Part shown: positions 7,183 to 16,166 of the stretch, one piece after another
How the letters are laid out: each line of letters opens with the position of its first letter
How positions within the stretch are numbered: the first letter of the stretch is position 1
Assembly (NCBI GenBank): GCA_934130325.1
Contig: CAKOYA010000020.1
Location: 1 to 22,254 of the forward strand
Source: an uncultured Clostridia bacterium
Lineage (GTDB): Bacteria; Bacillota; Clostridia; TANB77; CAG-465
DNA length: 22,254 nt
Reading direction: 5' to 3'
Translations under genes and position numbers: made by a program
Notes under the pieces: model-generated
The model's database searches: none
The model's input: the letters and a program-made list of their open reading frames with translations, nothing else
Told to the model about the DNA's origin: nothing

Positions 7183-7689
7183 CTACCTAATTAAATCTAT
7201 TCCCATTTTTATTAAAGCTGACTCTAAAGTTTCACCTAGTGATATTTCAATATGTTTATGTGGGTTTGATTTAAACTGCTGATATCTTTTATCATAGCTA
7301 CCTAAAACTTTATCAATGTATTTTCTGTTATTTCCACGTCCAATAAATCTATTTTCGTATTCTTTTAAAGCCTCTTTAGTTGGGAAACATAAATAATAGT
7401 CAATATTATTTATGTCATAATATGGTAATATTTCCTCAGGATGTATCCAAACTAAAACTATATCATACTTAGTTTGTGCATCTTTTATTGCGTCTATATA
7501 ATTTTGTGGGAAATCAGGATTTTCCTTTTTATCGTTTATTCCCTTTAACTTTTCTAAATTTGAAGTATCCACCCCACTATAGTCCCATTTATACGGACTA
7601 CTCTCAATATCTATAACATTCTTATACTTTTTAGAAAGTGTCGTTTTGCCCACTCCAGCAAATCCAGCAATTACAATTCCTTTACTCAT
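7183..7689 (-). CDS. P-loop nucleoside/nucleotide kinase-like protein
   Basis: This 168-residue P-loop NTPase has Walker A at residues 9-16 (GFAGVGKT) directly after the first beta strand. A Walker B-like hydrophobic strand is visible at about 74-83 (YDIVLVWIHP). A basic lid-like segment lies at about 112-135 (ENRFIGRGNNRKYIDK). The size and layout match small adenylate-kinase-like proteins found in Clostridia and their phages, which are often left as 'adenylate kinase or related kinase'. The phosphate acceptor is unknown, though a nucleotide or nucleoside is a reasonable guess. AAGGAGA lies six bases before the ATG. It is the last gene of the ligA-led operon, 13 bases after the amidotransferase-like gene, and is followed by a strong terminator. 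Confidence 0.72.
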   Translation of the reverse strand: MSKGIVIAGFAGVGKTTLSKKYKNVIDIESSPYKWDYSGVDTSNLEKLKGINDKKENPDFPQNYIDAIKDAQTKYDIVLVWIHPEEILPYYDINNIDYYLCFPTKEALKEYENRFIGRGNNRKYIDKVLGSYDKRYQQFKSNPHKHIEISLGETLESALIKMGIDLIR

Positions 7690-7702
7690 ACTACATCTCC
7701 TT

Positions 7703-8389
7703 CTAATCTTTTTTACATATTTTTACAAACTCATTAAATATTCTGTTATGGTTTTCATCTATTTTATACAAACTTTCAGGGTGGAATCTAAGTGCCATAT
7801 AAAAAGTTTTATCAGATGCTTCTAATCCATCAATATATCCATCATCACATACACAATTAACGCTAAGACCAGGATGAGTATTTATTGTTTTCTTATGTCT
7901 AGAATTAACTTTTATTTTTTCTTTACAAATAATTTTAGACAACATAGTATTTTTTATTATTTTTACAGAATGAACATATAAATCATTTGTATCATGTTTT
8001 TCAGGATTTTCTACTAATTTTGTTGTCCCGCCTAAGGCTCTTACCATAACGTTTTGTCCACAACAAATACCAAGGGTCGGTATATTATTTTCGTAACAAT
8101 ATTTAGCCGCTATCATTTCATAATTGTCACAGGCACTGCCGCCTTGAAATAATATTCCGTCACATAATTTTATTTGTGAAATCAAATTAGAATATTCAGT
8201 TGCACTAAAATTATTTTTCCAAGTATCTTCTACATCTACTTTTTCATCTTTTGGCAATATTATTCCAATTGCTATACCACCATTATCAAAAATTGCCTGC
8301 TTTATTTCATCTCTTACAAACATATTTGGCCTTATTTCATCCTTAGAAAAATGTTTTGTAACTATTCCAATAATTGGTTTTTTCCCCAT
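7703..8389 (-). CDS. class I glutamine amidotransferase-like hydrolase (peptidase C26 type)
   Basis: This 228-residue protein has the class I glutamine amidotransferase fold and resembles the gamma-glutamyl-GABA hydrolase (PuuD, C26) group. The nucleophile elbow is LGICCGQNVM, with C109 as the expected nucleophile. The usual 'GICRG' is here GICCG. The His and Glu of the triad are H203 and E205 in RFHPES. The oxyanion region FQGGSACDNYE (81-91) corresponds to the family's 'GG.D..P' loop, but the Pro and its neighbours have changed. It probably hydrolyses a gamma-glutamyl amide in the cytoplasm, but the altered loop leaves the substrate open. There is no synthetase partner nearby. SD AGGTGA lies before the ATG, and the gene follows the methyltransferase gene by 14 bases. 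Confidence 0.85.
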   Translation of the reverse strand: MGKKPIIGIVTKHFSKDEIRPNMFVRDEIKQAIFDNGGIAIGIILPKDEKVDVEDTWKNNFSATEYSNLISQIKLCDGILFQGGSACDNYEMIAAKYCYENNIPTLGICCGQNVMVRALGGTTKLVENPEKHDTNDLYVHSVKIIKNTMLSKIICKEKIKVNSRHKKTINTHPGLSVNCVCDDGYIDGLEASDKTFYMALRFHPESLYKIDENHNRIFNEFVKICKKD

Positions 8390-8403
8390 AATCTCACCTA
8401 CAC

Positions 8404-9237
8404 TTAGTTTAATTTAGTTTCTTTACTATCAATGTATTGTTTATACATAACTATACCTGCAGCCACTGATACATTTAATGAATCTGTATTACTGCTCATA
8501 TCTACCTTTATATTGATATCAGACATTTCTTTGATATTTTTACTTACACCATTTGCCTCATTTCCAAATATAAAAACAGATTTAGAATTAAATGTAACAT
8601 CCTCAATATAACTGCTCTTTTCAAGTACAGTAGAATATATTGTATAATTATTCTGTTTTAATTTTTTAAAAAACTCGTCTATTTCAGATTCGTTACAATA
8701 TACAATATTTTCACGTACAATAGATCCCATAGTAGACCTTATAACCTTAGGCGAAAAAATATCAGCTGTTCCTTCTACACATACAATATCTTTTATATTA
8801 AAAGCATCAGCTGTCCTAATTATTGTTCCTAAATTTCCCAAGTCTTGTATTTTATCAAGCACAATAATGTTTCCTAAATCTCTAACTTTTATTTCACTAC
8901 TTTTTAAAGTATTCTTTTTTAATACTGCTAATACTCCCTGAGGAGTTTTTGTATCAGTAACGTATTCGAAGATTTTCTTATCTACATTAATACTTTCAAA
9001 TTCGTTCCACCTTTTTTGTAATAATTGTAAAATTCTATCTCCGCCATTTGAAGATCTTAACAATTCATCAGAATAAGCGATAAACATAATGTCTACCGCT
9101 TTCTTAGAATTTAATATTTCTTCAACAACTTTTATTCCCTCAATATAAAAAGTACCATACCTCTGCCTAAATTTCTTCTCATTTAGGCTCTTAATATATT
9201 TAACTTTTTCATTTGATTTACTAATAATTTTGCTCAT
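8404..9237 (-). CDS. SpoU/TrmH-family RNA 2'-O-ribose methyltransferase
   Basis: This 277-residue enzyme methylates ribose 2'-OH groups in rRNA or tRNA using S-adenosylmethionine, through the knotted SPOUT fold. The N-terminal substrate-binding domain (residues 1 to about 105) begins with KYIKSLNEKKFRQRYGTFYI, typical of the 'rlmB/tsnR-like' group. SpoU motif 1 is DKIQDLGNLGTIIRTADAF (about 129-147). Motif 2 is IFGNEANGVS (about 223-232), and motif 3 is the SLNVSVAAGIVMY segment (about 253-265). The exact RNA site cannot be told from sequence alone. SD AGGAGA lies about five bases before the ATG. It follows the PpiC-like gene by 12 bases within the ligA-led operon. Confidence 0.9.
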   Translation of the reverse strand: MSKIISKSNEKVKYIKSLNEKKFRQRYGTFYIEGIKVVEEILNSKKAVDIMFIAYSDELLRSSNGGDRILQLLQKRWNEFESINVDKKIFEYVTDTKTPQGVLAVLKKNTLKSSEIKVRDLGNIIVLDKIQDLGNLGTIIRTADAFNIKDIVCVEGTADIFSPKVIRSTMGSIVRENIVYCNESEIDEFFKKLKQNNYTIYSTVLEKSSYIEDVTFNSKSVFIFGNEANGVSKNIKEMSDINIKVDMSSNTDSLNVSVAAGIVMYKQYIDSKETKLN

Positions 9238-9249
9238 AGTTTCTCCTAT

Positions 9250-10584
9250 TTATTGTGCTGTTGCTGTTGTATCAGTTGTTTGTGTAGAGCTTTCATCTGT
9301 TGTTGTACTAGTAGTATCTTCAGTTGTTTGCTCTGTTTCATCTTCAACTTTATTTCCTGTTATTTTTTCAACTAATTTATTTAAATATTCAGTATCAATA
9401 TCTAAATTTTTTGTTGTGCTTAAATTATTTATATCTTCATCAACAAATTCTTCTCTTTCTGTATCATTATGTGCTCTACCATTTTCAATTTTGTCATTTA
9501 ATTTTATAATGTGGTACCCTGCTTGTGATTTTACAAGAGCTGTTGTTACTTTACCTACTTCTAAAGTTTTTACAGCATCTGCGTATTCAGTATAAGTGTT
9601 TCCATCCATATACATAACATATTGTCCACCATTTTCTTTAGTACCAGTATCCTCAGATAACTCTTTTGCAAGTGCAGCAAAATCTTCACCAGCAAGTGCA
9701 CGTGCAAGAGCTGCTTCTGCCTTTGATCTTACACTTGCTAAATCAGCTTCTGAAAGTTCATTACCACTATCATCAACAGTCTTAAATAATATATGACTTG
9801 TATTGTATTCATAAAGATCTACATCATCACCAGAGTTTTTCTTGATATATGCAATAACATCCTCGTCTTTTGCATCTACTTTTAATTTTTCAATATATGC
9901 AGTTATAGTATAGTCATTATAATATAACTGTTTCATTCTTGCAACGTCTATTCCTTGAACAATAAATTGTTGTACCTGATCCTCATCTGCAAAGATGTCA
10001 TCTACTTTTTTCTTATCTTCATCAGATAAAGTAACTCCAGCCTCTTTAGCTTGCTTTAATATTATCATATCTATTCCAGCTTTGTTAGCTATTTGTCCAG
10101 GTATGATAGATGCTGGATATCCATAATATTCTAACATTGGAGCAAATGTTTTATAATATACAGTAAAATCTGCAGTTGTTACTGTACCACCATCAAATTT
10201 GGCAACTGGCTTTGCATTAGTGTTATAATAATAAAAACCAAATAAACCAAACGCAATAATTAATGTTCCAATTATTATAGAAACTATAACAATTTTTTCT
10301 GTATTAGCTTTTTTTAATTTTTTCTCTAAATTTTTCTTATCCTTTTGGCTTAATTTTTCGTCTTTATTTGACTCAACCTCTTTATCTACTTTTGATTCAG
10401 TACTTTTTTCTTTCTTTACATCCTTTTTATTTTGTTCTTTTACCTTAGCTTCTACCTTAGAATTTTTAGTATTTTGTTTATTTGTTTTTGTATTTTTTTT
10501 GTTGTTTTCTAAAGTATCTTTTTCACTATTTTTTATAACTTTTTCTTCGTTATTTTTTACTTCTTCTTTTTTATTTTTACTCAT
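9250..10584 (-). CDS. membrane-anchored PpiC-type peptidyl-prolyl isomerase with long charged N-terminus
   Basis: This 444-residue protein starts with about 95 residues of Lys/Glu/Asn-rich low complexity that are predicted to stay in the cytoplasm. One membrane helix follows (about 97-119, VIVSIIIGTLIIAFGLFGFYY), then an outside portion. The SurA_N-like helical part spans about 125-255 and the parvulin (PpiC) domain about 262-362 (SHILFK to GYHIIKL). A Thr/Ser-rich tail (about 416-444) ends the protein. It probably helps secreted proteins fold outside the membrane, as PrsA does in Bacillus. Unlike PrsA it has no lipobox cysteine, so it is a type II anchored protein rather than a lipoprotein. 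SD AAAGGGG overlaps the mfd stop codon, with four bases between the genes, so translation is coupled. Confidence 0.85.
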   Translation of the reverse strand: MSKNKKEEVKNNEEKVIKNSEKDTLENNKKNTKTNKQNTKNSKVEAKVKEQNKKDVKKEKSTESKVDKEVESNKDEKLSQKDKKNLEKKLKKANTEKIVIVSIIIGTLIIAFGLFGFYYYNTNAKPVAKFDGGTVTTADFTVYYKTFAPMLEYYGYPASIIPGQIANKAGIDMIILKQAKEAGVTLSDEDKKKVDDIFADEDQVQQFIVQGIDVARMKQLYYNDYTITAYIEKLKVDAKDEDVIAYIKKNSGDDVDLYEYNTSHILFKTVDDSGNELSEADLASVRSKAEAALARALAGEDFAALAKELSEDTGTKENGGQYVMYMDGNTYTEYADAVKTLEVGKVTTALVKSQAGYHIIKLNDKIENGRAHNDTEREEFVDEDINNLSTTKNLDIDTEYLNKLVEKITGNKVEDETEQTTEDTTSTTTDESSTQTTDTTATAQ

Positions 10585-10588
10585 CTAT

Positions 10589-13500
10589 TTACCCCTTTTC
10601 TTTTAATAATTTTTCTAATTCTTTCTGCACAGTAATAAGTATATCATTATTTATATTCTTTGTCAAACCAATTGTAAAATTATTTGGTGATAGTTTTATA
10701 ACATTTCCATATTGAAATATTCTATTTATATTTAATTTACTAGCAAGATTCCTAATTTCAACAATTTTTATCAAATTTTCAGTTTCAATAGGAATTTTTC
10801 CATATCTATCAAATAGTTCATCTACTACATCCATAGTATCTTCCTTATTTTTTATACTAGAAATTCTTTGATACATAGATATCTTTTGAATTGGATCCTT
10901 TATGTATGAATTACTAATATACGCAGAAACATTAATATCGATTTTAACCTCAGACTTTTCTAATGTTTCATTTATAGTTTCACCATTTTTCTCTCTTTCT
11001 ACAGCTTTTTCAAGCAAATTTAAGTACATATCATATCCAACTTTTGCCATATGTCCATGTTGCTGCTTTCCAAGTAAATTTCCTGCTCCTCTTATTTCCA
11101 AATCACGCAAAGCAATTTTAAAACCACTACCAAACTCAGTGAAATCTTTTATTGCTTTAAGTCTTTTTTCAGAAAGTTCAGAAAGTTGTTTATCTTTTTT
11201 ATATGTAACGTAAGCATACGCTAGTTTACTTGATCTTCCTACTCTTCCTCTTATTTGGTATAACTGTGCAAGTCCTAACTTATCAGCTTCTTCTATTATT
11301 ATAGTATTAGCATTTGGTATATCTATTCCAGATTCTAGTATCGTAGTACATACCAGAACATCTATCTCATGATTTATAAAAGAAATCATTATATCTTCAA
11401 TTTGCTTTGGTTCCATTTTTCCATGTGCAAATGAAACCCTAGCATATGGTACTAATTCCTTTACTTTACTTGCTACTTCTTCTATATTATTTACTCTATT
11501 ATTTATATAAAATACTTGTCCATCTCTTTGTAATTCTTTTTCTATGGCATTTTTAACTATATTTTTATCATATTCTATAACATATGTATGCACAGGTAAT
11601 CTTTCTATAGGTGGCTCCTTTAAAGTACTCATTCCCCTTATTCCAACCATTGACATATGTAAAGTTCTAGGAATTGGAGTAGCAGTCATTGAAAGTACAT
11701 CTACAGTTTCTTTTAATAATTTTATACTTTCTTTAGCTTTAACCCCAAATCTATGTTCCTCATCTATTATAAGTAAACCTAATTCTTTAAAAAATACATC
11801 TTTTGAAAGTAACCTATGTGTACCAATAATAACATCAATTTTTCCATCAACCAAATCTTTTAAAATTGCTGTTTGTTCTTTTTTTGTCCTAAAACGACAA
11901 AGCATTTCAACTTTTATACCAAAAGATTCCATTCTTGCCTTAAATGTTCTATATTGCTGTAATGCAAGCACTGTTGTAGGCACTAAATATGCTACTTGTT
12001 TTCCACCAACTACAGCTTTGAAGGCACATCTTAGTGCTACTTCTGTTTTACCATAACCTACATCTCCACATAGCAATCTATCCATAGGTTTTGGGCTTTC
12101 CATGTCTTTTTTTATTTCTTCTATAGATTGTTTTTGATCATCAGTTAACTCATATGGAAAACTATCTTCAAATTCTTTTTGCCAAGGAGTATCTTTTATA
12201 AAAGCATGTCCTTTTAATTTTTCACGTTTTGCATACAGCATCATAAGTTCTTTTGCTACCATTTGAACATGTTCTGCAACTTTTTTCTTAGTCTTACTCC
12301 ACTCTTTTGTACCAAGTACATTTAATTTAGGTTTGGTATTATCATCACAAACATACTTAGTAACCAAATCTAACTGGTTTACGGGTACATATATTGCAGA
12401 ATTATCACCATACTCAATTTTTATATAATCCTTAAAAGTCCTATCAACTTCTACAGTTTCAATTCCCTTATATATACCTATTCCGTGATTTTCATGTACT
12501 AAATAATCTCCTATTTCTAGTTCATCAAAATTATTAATTATTTGTCCTGAATTTTTATTCCTATTTTTTCTCTTAGTTAAATTAACTCCACTAACATTTT
12601 CGGCTATTATTTTTAATTTAGTATCAATTAAAGAAAATCCAGATGATAAAATTCCAAATGTTATATATACTCCAATTTCTAAATTATTTATTTCAGATAT
12701 ACTATTTAATACTCTAACATTTATATGATTATCTATCAAGTAATTTTTTATTTCTTCCATTCTACTGCGACTTGGGAAAACAAGAAGTATAGAACTTTCT
12801 TTATTTACTTTTACATCATTTAATAATACATCTAGAGAACTTCTATAAAAAATTTCCTCTTTACTATCAAATCTAAATATTGCTCTTTTTGTATGTAAAT
12901 TATTATTTATGCATAATTTTTCAATATAAATACTATTATTTTGTTCTAATTTTAAAATAATCTGTTCATAATTTATATATTTTATAACATAAGGTAAATA
13001 AATAGCATTTCTTAAAGCAAATACTTTTAAACTTTCTTCATTTTCATATATTAGATTTTCAGATCTTTCAAAACATTTTGAAGGCTCATTTAAAAATATA
13101 TTATAATTACTTAAATAATCAAATATTGTTTCAGCTTCATCTTTGAAAAATTCAAAGTATTTATCAAAAATATTCTCTAAATTATTATTTTCTATTCTTT
13201 CGATATCTCTTAATATATTAATCTTTAACTCAGAATTTATATTATCTTCACACGTTAAATTCTTTAAATTACTTATTATATTTTCTTTTTTTTCTTGAGA
13301 TATGTAATTTTCTGTTGCGTAATCTATATCAATTTCTTTCACTGTATCTATGCTTCTTTGTGAAATAGTATCAAATGTTCTTATATTATCTACTTCATCA
13401 CCAAATAACTCTATTCTATATGGCAATTCATTTTTAATAGTAAATATATCAATTATTCCACCACGTATTGCAAATTGTCCCTTACCTTCTACTATATCAG

Positions 13501-13996
13501 CTCTTTTATATCCAAGTTCTATTAATCTTTTAGATACCTCATCTAAATTGATTGTATCTTCAACTTTAATAGAAAATTTCAAATTATTAAAATTATTTCT
13601 AGACTTCATATATACACTACATGCTTCAATTGTAGTAACTATTATGTTTATTTTAGGTTCAAGTATTTTGCCTATAGCATATGCTCTTTGATTTTCATCT
13701 TCTTTACTTTCTGCCTCAATATCGTAGTATTCTACCTTTCTACTTGGTAGAAATATTATTTCAATATCATCACAAAAAAATTTCAAATCCTGTATAAACT
13801 TATTTGCTTCAAATATATTACTACATATGACTGCAGAAGATTTATTAAGTTCCTTAGTTATTGCATATACATACAGTGCCTTAGCACTATCAGTAAAACC
13901 AATAGTGCTTAGTGCATTTTTTGTACCATTTTTCAATGTATCCAATAATTTATTATATTTTTCATCATTTTTTAATTTATTTATTAAACACTTCAT
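10589..13996 (-). CDS. mfd: transcription-repair coupling factor Mfd
   Basis: This 1135-residue protein is close to the usual length of about 1150. Mfd removes RNA polymerase stalled at DNA damage and recruits UvrA for nucleotide excision repair. The order is as expected. The UvrB-like N-terminal module lies at about 1-340, with FLPSRKVEYYD and ELFGDEVDNIRTFD. The RNA-polymerase-interaction domain is at about 490-560, with YLVHENHGIGIYKGI. The RecG-like translocase has Walker A GDVGYGKTE (about 643-651), DEEHRFG (about 741-747), TATPIPRT, and motif VI region QIRGRVGRS. A C-terminal TRCF domain ends the protein. The ATG is seven bases after the ligA stop, with a weak SD (AAGAAAGA). It is the second gene of the ligA-led unit. 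Confidence 0.97.
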   Translation of the reverse strand: MKCLINKLKNDEKYNKLLDTLKNGTKNALSTIGFTDSAKALYVYAITKELNKSSAVICSNIFEANKFIQDLKFFCDDIEIIFLPSRKVEYYDIEAESKEDENQRAYAIGKILEPKINIIVTTIEACSVYMKSRNNFNNLKFSIKVEDTINLDEVSKRLIELGYKRADIVEGKGQFAIRGGIIDIFTIKNELPYRIELFGDEVDNIRTFDTISQRSIDTVKEIDIDYATENYISQEKKENIISNLKNLTCEDNINSELKINILRDIERIENNNLENIFDKYFEFFKDEAETIFDYLSNYNIFLNEPSKCFERSENLIYENEESLKVFALRNAIYLPYVIKYINYEQIILKLEQNNSIYIEKLCINNNLHTKRAIFRFDSKEEIFYRSSLDVLLNDVKVNKESSILLVFPSRSRMEEIKNYLIDNHINVRVLNSISEINNLEIGVYITFGILSSGFSLIDTKLKIIAENVSGVNLTKRKNRNKNSGQIINNFDELEIGDYLVHENHGIGIYKGIETVEVDRTFKDYIKIEYGDNSAIYVPVNQLDLVTKYVCDDNTKPKLNVLGTKEWSKTKKKVAEHVQMVAKELMMLYAKREKLKGHAFIKDTPWQKEFEDSFPYELTDDQKQSIEEIKKDMESPKPMDRLLCGDVGYGKTEVALRCAFKAVVGGKQVAYLVPTTVLALQQYRTFKARMESFGIKVEMLCRFRTKKEQTAILKDLVDGKIDVIIGTHRLLSKDVFFKELGLLIIDEEHRFGVKAKESIKLLKETVDVLSMTATPIPRTLHMSMVGIRGMSTLKEPPIERLPVHTYVIEYDKNIVKNAIEKELQRDGQVFYINNRVNNIEEVASKVKELVPYARVSFAHGKMEPKQIEDIMISFINHEIDVLVCTTILESGIDIPNANTIIIEEADKLGLAQLYQIRGRVGRSSKLAYAYVTYKKDKQLSELSEKRLKAIKDFTEFGSGFKIALRDLEIRGAGNLLGKQQHGHMAKVGYDMYLNLLEKAVEREKNGETINETLEKSEVKIDINVSAYISNSYIKDPIQKISMYQRISSIKNKEDTMDVVDELFDRYGKIPIETENLIKIVEIRNLASKLNINRIFQYGNVIKLSPNNFTIGLTKNINNDILITVQKELEKLLKEKG

Positions 13997-14003
13997 ATCT
14001 TTC

Positions 14004-16016
14004 TTAAATTTTTTCTAAAAATTCATCAATAGTTATTCTATCAATTTGTAATTGTTCTGCCTTTTTTAATTTACTTCCAGCATCCTCTCCAACAATTAAA
14101 AATGATGTTTTCTTAGAAACCGTATTTGCAACCTTCCCTCCATTTTTTTCAATTAACACTGCAATTTCATTTCTTGAATATTCTTTAAATGTTCCTGTAA
14201 TTACAATTGTTTTTCCCTCTAGCTTATTAGATATTAATTCTTCCTTTTGACCTTTTAAATTTACACCTGCTCGTTCCATTTTTTTTATTATATCATGTGT
14301 TTCCGATTTACTAAAAAAATCATGTACAGATTTTGCCATTACCATTCCAAAATCATCTAACGAATTTAATTCTTCAATACTAGCATTACATATACTATAT
14401 ATATCATCATATTTTTTTGAAAGTATTTTAGCTGCTTTTTTTCCTATATGTCTTATTCCAAGTCCAAATATTAATTTATCAAGCGTATTATTTTTAGACT
14501 CATGTATAGCATTAATTAAGTTTAATGCAGATTTTGAAGCAAATCTATCTAATTTAACTATGTCTTCATACTCTAGATAATAAATATCAGCCATATCTTT
14601 TAAAAGTCCATTATCAATTAATTGTTCAACAATTGCTTCACCAAGTCCTGAAATATCCATACAATCCCTTGATGCAAAATGTATTATACTCCTATATAAC
14701 GTTGCTGGGCACTCACTATTTGTACATCTTAGAGCCACATTTTTTTCTTCCTTTTCTAACAACTCACCACACACTGGACAATTTGTTGGCTTTACGTATT
14801 TTAATTGTTTTCCATTCCTTTTATTCTTATTTACATCTATAACTTCTGGTATAACATCACCAGCTTTTTGAATTATAGCAATATCTCCAACTCTTATATC
14901 CTTTTGCTCAATATAATCAAAATTATGCAAAGTAGTCTTTGAAATTAAAGAACCAGCAAGTCTTACAGGTTTTAAAATAGCCATAGGAGTCACTTGACCT
15001 GTACGCCCAACTTGAGTTACTATATCTACAATTTCTGTTTCTTTTTGTTCTGGAGGATACTTGTATGCAACAGACCATTTAGGAACCTTTACAGTTTGAC
15101 CCATCTCATCTCTTATATTTAAATCATTTACGTTTATAACGGCACCATCTATATCGTACTCTAATGTATCTCTTAACTTTCCTATATTTTTTATAGCCTC
15201 TATTACTTCAGATTTTGTATTACATACTTTTTTCTCTTCAATAATTTTAAATCCAAGTGTATTTAAAAACTCTAATCTTTCACTATCTGTTTGAAAATTT
15301 CTTCCTTTTAGGACAGTAAATACAAATATACTTAAATTTCTCTTTTTTACTAATTCTGTATCAAGTTGTCTTAAAGTACCGGCAGCTGCATTTCTAGGGT
15401 TAGCTAAAATTTGTTTACCGTTTTTTTCTAATTCTTCATTTATACTTTCAAATTCTTTTCTTGGCAAATACACTTCTCCACGTACTTCTATTGTTTCATT
15501 CGAATTTAAAGTTAATGGTATATCCTTTATGCACTTTAAATTATCCGTTACATCCTCTCCTACAAATCCATCTCCACGAGTAGAACCACGAACCAATTTT
15601 CCATTTTCATATTCTAACGATACTGACAATCCATCTATTTTAGTTTCAACAATAAATTGAATTTTTTCTCCAAATTCATCTTTTACTTTATCCACAAATT
15701 CTTCAACATCCTCAAATTCAAAAACATCTTGTAAACTTTGCATTTGTACTTCATGAGTTACTTGCTCAAAAACTTTTTTTGTTTTTCCACCTATCTTTTG
15801 AGTAGGTGAATCTTTTGTAACAAGTTCTGGGTTTTCTTTTTCAAGCTTTTTCAATCTACTCATACATTTGTCATATTCATAATCTGATACTACAGGACTA
15901 TCTTCTTCATGGTATTTAATGTTATAATAATTTATTTTTTTTCTTAATTTTTCTATCTCCTTTTTTATATCTTCCTTGCCACTATTTCCAAATAAGTCAA
16001 TCTGTTCTAGCTCCAT
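14004..16016 (-). CDS. ligA: NAD-dependent DNA ligase LigA
   Basis: This 670-residue enzyme seals nicks in duplex DNA using NAD+ and is essential for Okazaki fragment joining and repair. Domain Ia has YYNIKYHEEDSPVVSDYEYD, which contacts the nicotinamide part. The adenylated lysine is K126 in ETKIDG, and the TRGDG motif is at about 146-150. The OB-fold has VGRTGQVTPMA, a C4 zinc finger has CPVCG...CTNSECPA, then helix-hairpin-helix repeats and a C-terminal BRCT domain (about 595-670). The open frame reaches back to 16103, but I place the start at 16016. GGAGG lies six bases before it, and the promoter at 16040-16068 lies inside the longer version. It leads the six-gene operon. Confidence 0.96.
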   Translation of the reverse strand: MELEQIDLFGNSGKEDIKKEIEKLRKKINYYNIKYHEEDSPVVSDYEYDKCMSRLKKLEKENPELVTKDSPTQKIGGKTKKVFEQVTHEVQMQSLQDVFEFEDVEEFVDKVKDEFGEKIQFIVETKIDGLSVSLEYENGKLVRGSTRGDGFVGEDVTDNLKCIKDIPLTLNSNETIEVRGEVYLPRKEFESINEELEKNGKQILANPRNAAAGTLRQLDTELVKKRNLSIFVFTVLKGRNFQTDSERLEFLNTLGFKIIEEKKVCNTKSEVIEAIKNIGKLRDTLEYDIDGAVINVNDLNIRDEMGQTVKVPKWSVAYKYPPEQKETEIVDIVTQVGRTGQVTPMAILKPVRLAGSLISKTTLHNFDYIEQKDIRVGDIAIIQKAGDVIPEVIDVNKNKRNGKQLKYVKPTNCPVCGELLEKEEKNVALRCTNSECPATLYRSIIHFASRDCMDISGLGEAIVEQLIDNGLLKDMADIYYLEYEDIVKLDRFASKSALNLINAIHESKNNTLDKLIFGLGIRHIGKKAAKILSKKYDDIYSICNASIEELNSLDDFGMVMAKSVHDFFSKSETHDIIKKMERAGVNLKGQKEELISNKLEGKTIVITGTFKEYSRNEIAVLIEKNGGKVANTVSKKTSFLIVGEDAGSKLKKAEQLQIDRITIDEFLEKI

Positions 16017-16039
16017 ATATAACCTCCAATTTTTTATAT

Positions 16040-16068
16040 AGTATATCATCATTTTATATTTTTTACAA
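16040..16068 (-). promoter_or_regulatory. promoter of the ligA-mfd-ppiC operon
   Basis: On the minus strand, the -35 TTGTAA (16063-16068) and -10 TATACT (16040-16045) are separated by exactly 17 bases. TGA directly before the -10 makes it an extended one. It lies 24 bases upstream of the ligA ATG at 16016, leaving a very short leader that carries the GGAGG SD. No other convincing promoter is seen between here and 7183. Confidence 0.7.
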
Positions 16069-16100
16069 TTGCTTATTTTAAATTTACTTAATATTAAAAA

Positions 16101-16159
16101 CACCTACATGTTATCCACATTCATAATTTAAATTATTTTTAATATCATTTAGTAGGTGA
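16101..16159 (+). promoter_or_regulatory. leader inverted repeat covering the SD of the M14 gene, with a DnaA box
   Basis: CACCTAC (16101-16107) is complementary to GTAGGTG (16152-16158), which includes the SD (TAGGTGA, 16153-16159) of the next gene. The loop contains TTATCCACA (16111-16119), a perfect match to the DnaA-box consensus. It also contains a 14-base palindrome, ATAATTTAAATTAT (16123-16136), which could form its own hairpin inside the loop. If transcribed, the outer pairing would hide the SD. The transcription start is not clear; a weak TTGCTT/TATTAA pair (16069-16097) would start at about 16104. Confidence 0.4.
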
Positions 16160-16166
16160 TTAACAA

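Noticed and set aside
9230..9595. Plus-strand frame rich in Val and Ser opposite the PpiC-like gene
   Set aside because: It is the complement of the Thr-rich and charged coding sequence of a well-supported gene, with no SD or promoter of its own.
11544..12056. 170-codon plus-strand frame opposite mfd
   Set aside because: It mirrors the conserved Mfd translocase core; no SD, and the protein resembles nothing.
16017..16103. 29-residue N-terminal extension of LigA
   Set aside because: No SD at that start, and the ligA promoter and a good SD lie inside the extension. Known LigA proteins begin near MELEQ here.
16081..16166. Replication origin at the DnaA box
   Set aside because: Only one box is seen, with no box cluster, no dnaA or dnaN nearby and no clear unwinding element beyond general AT-richness.
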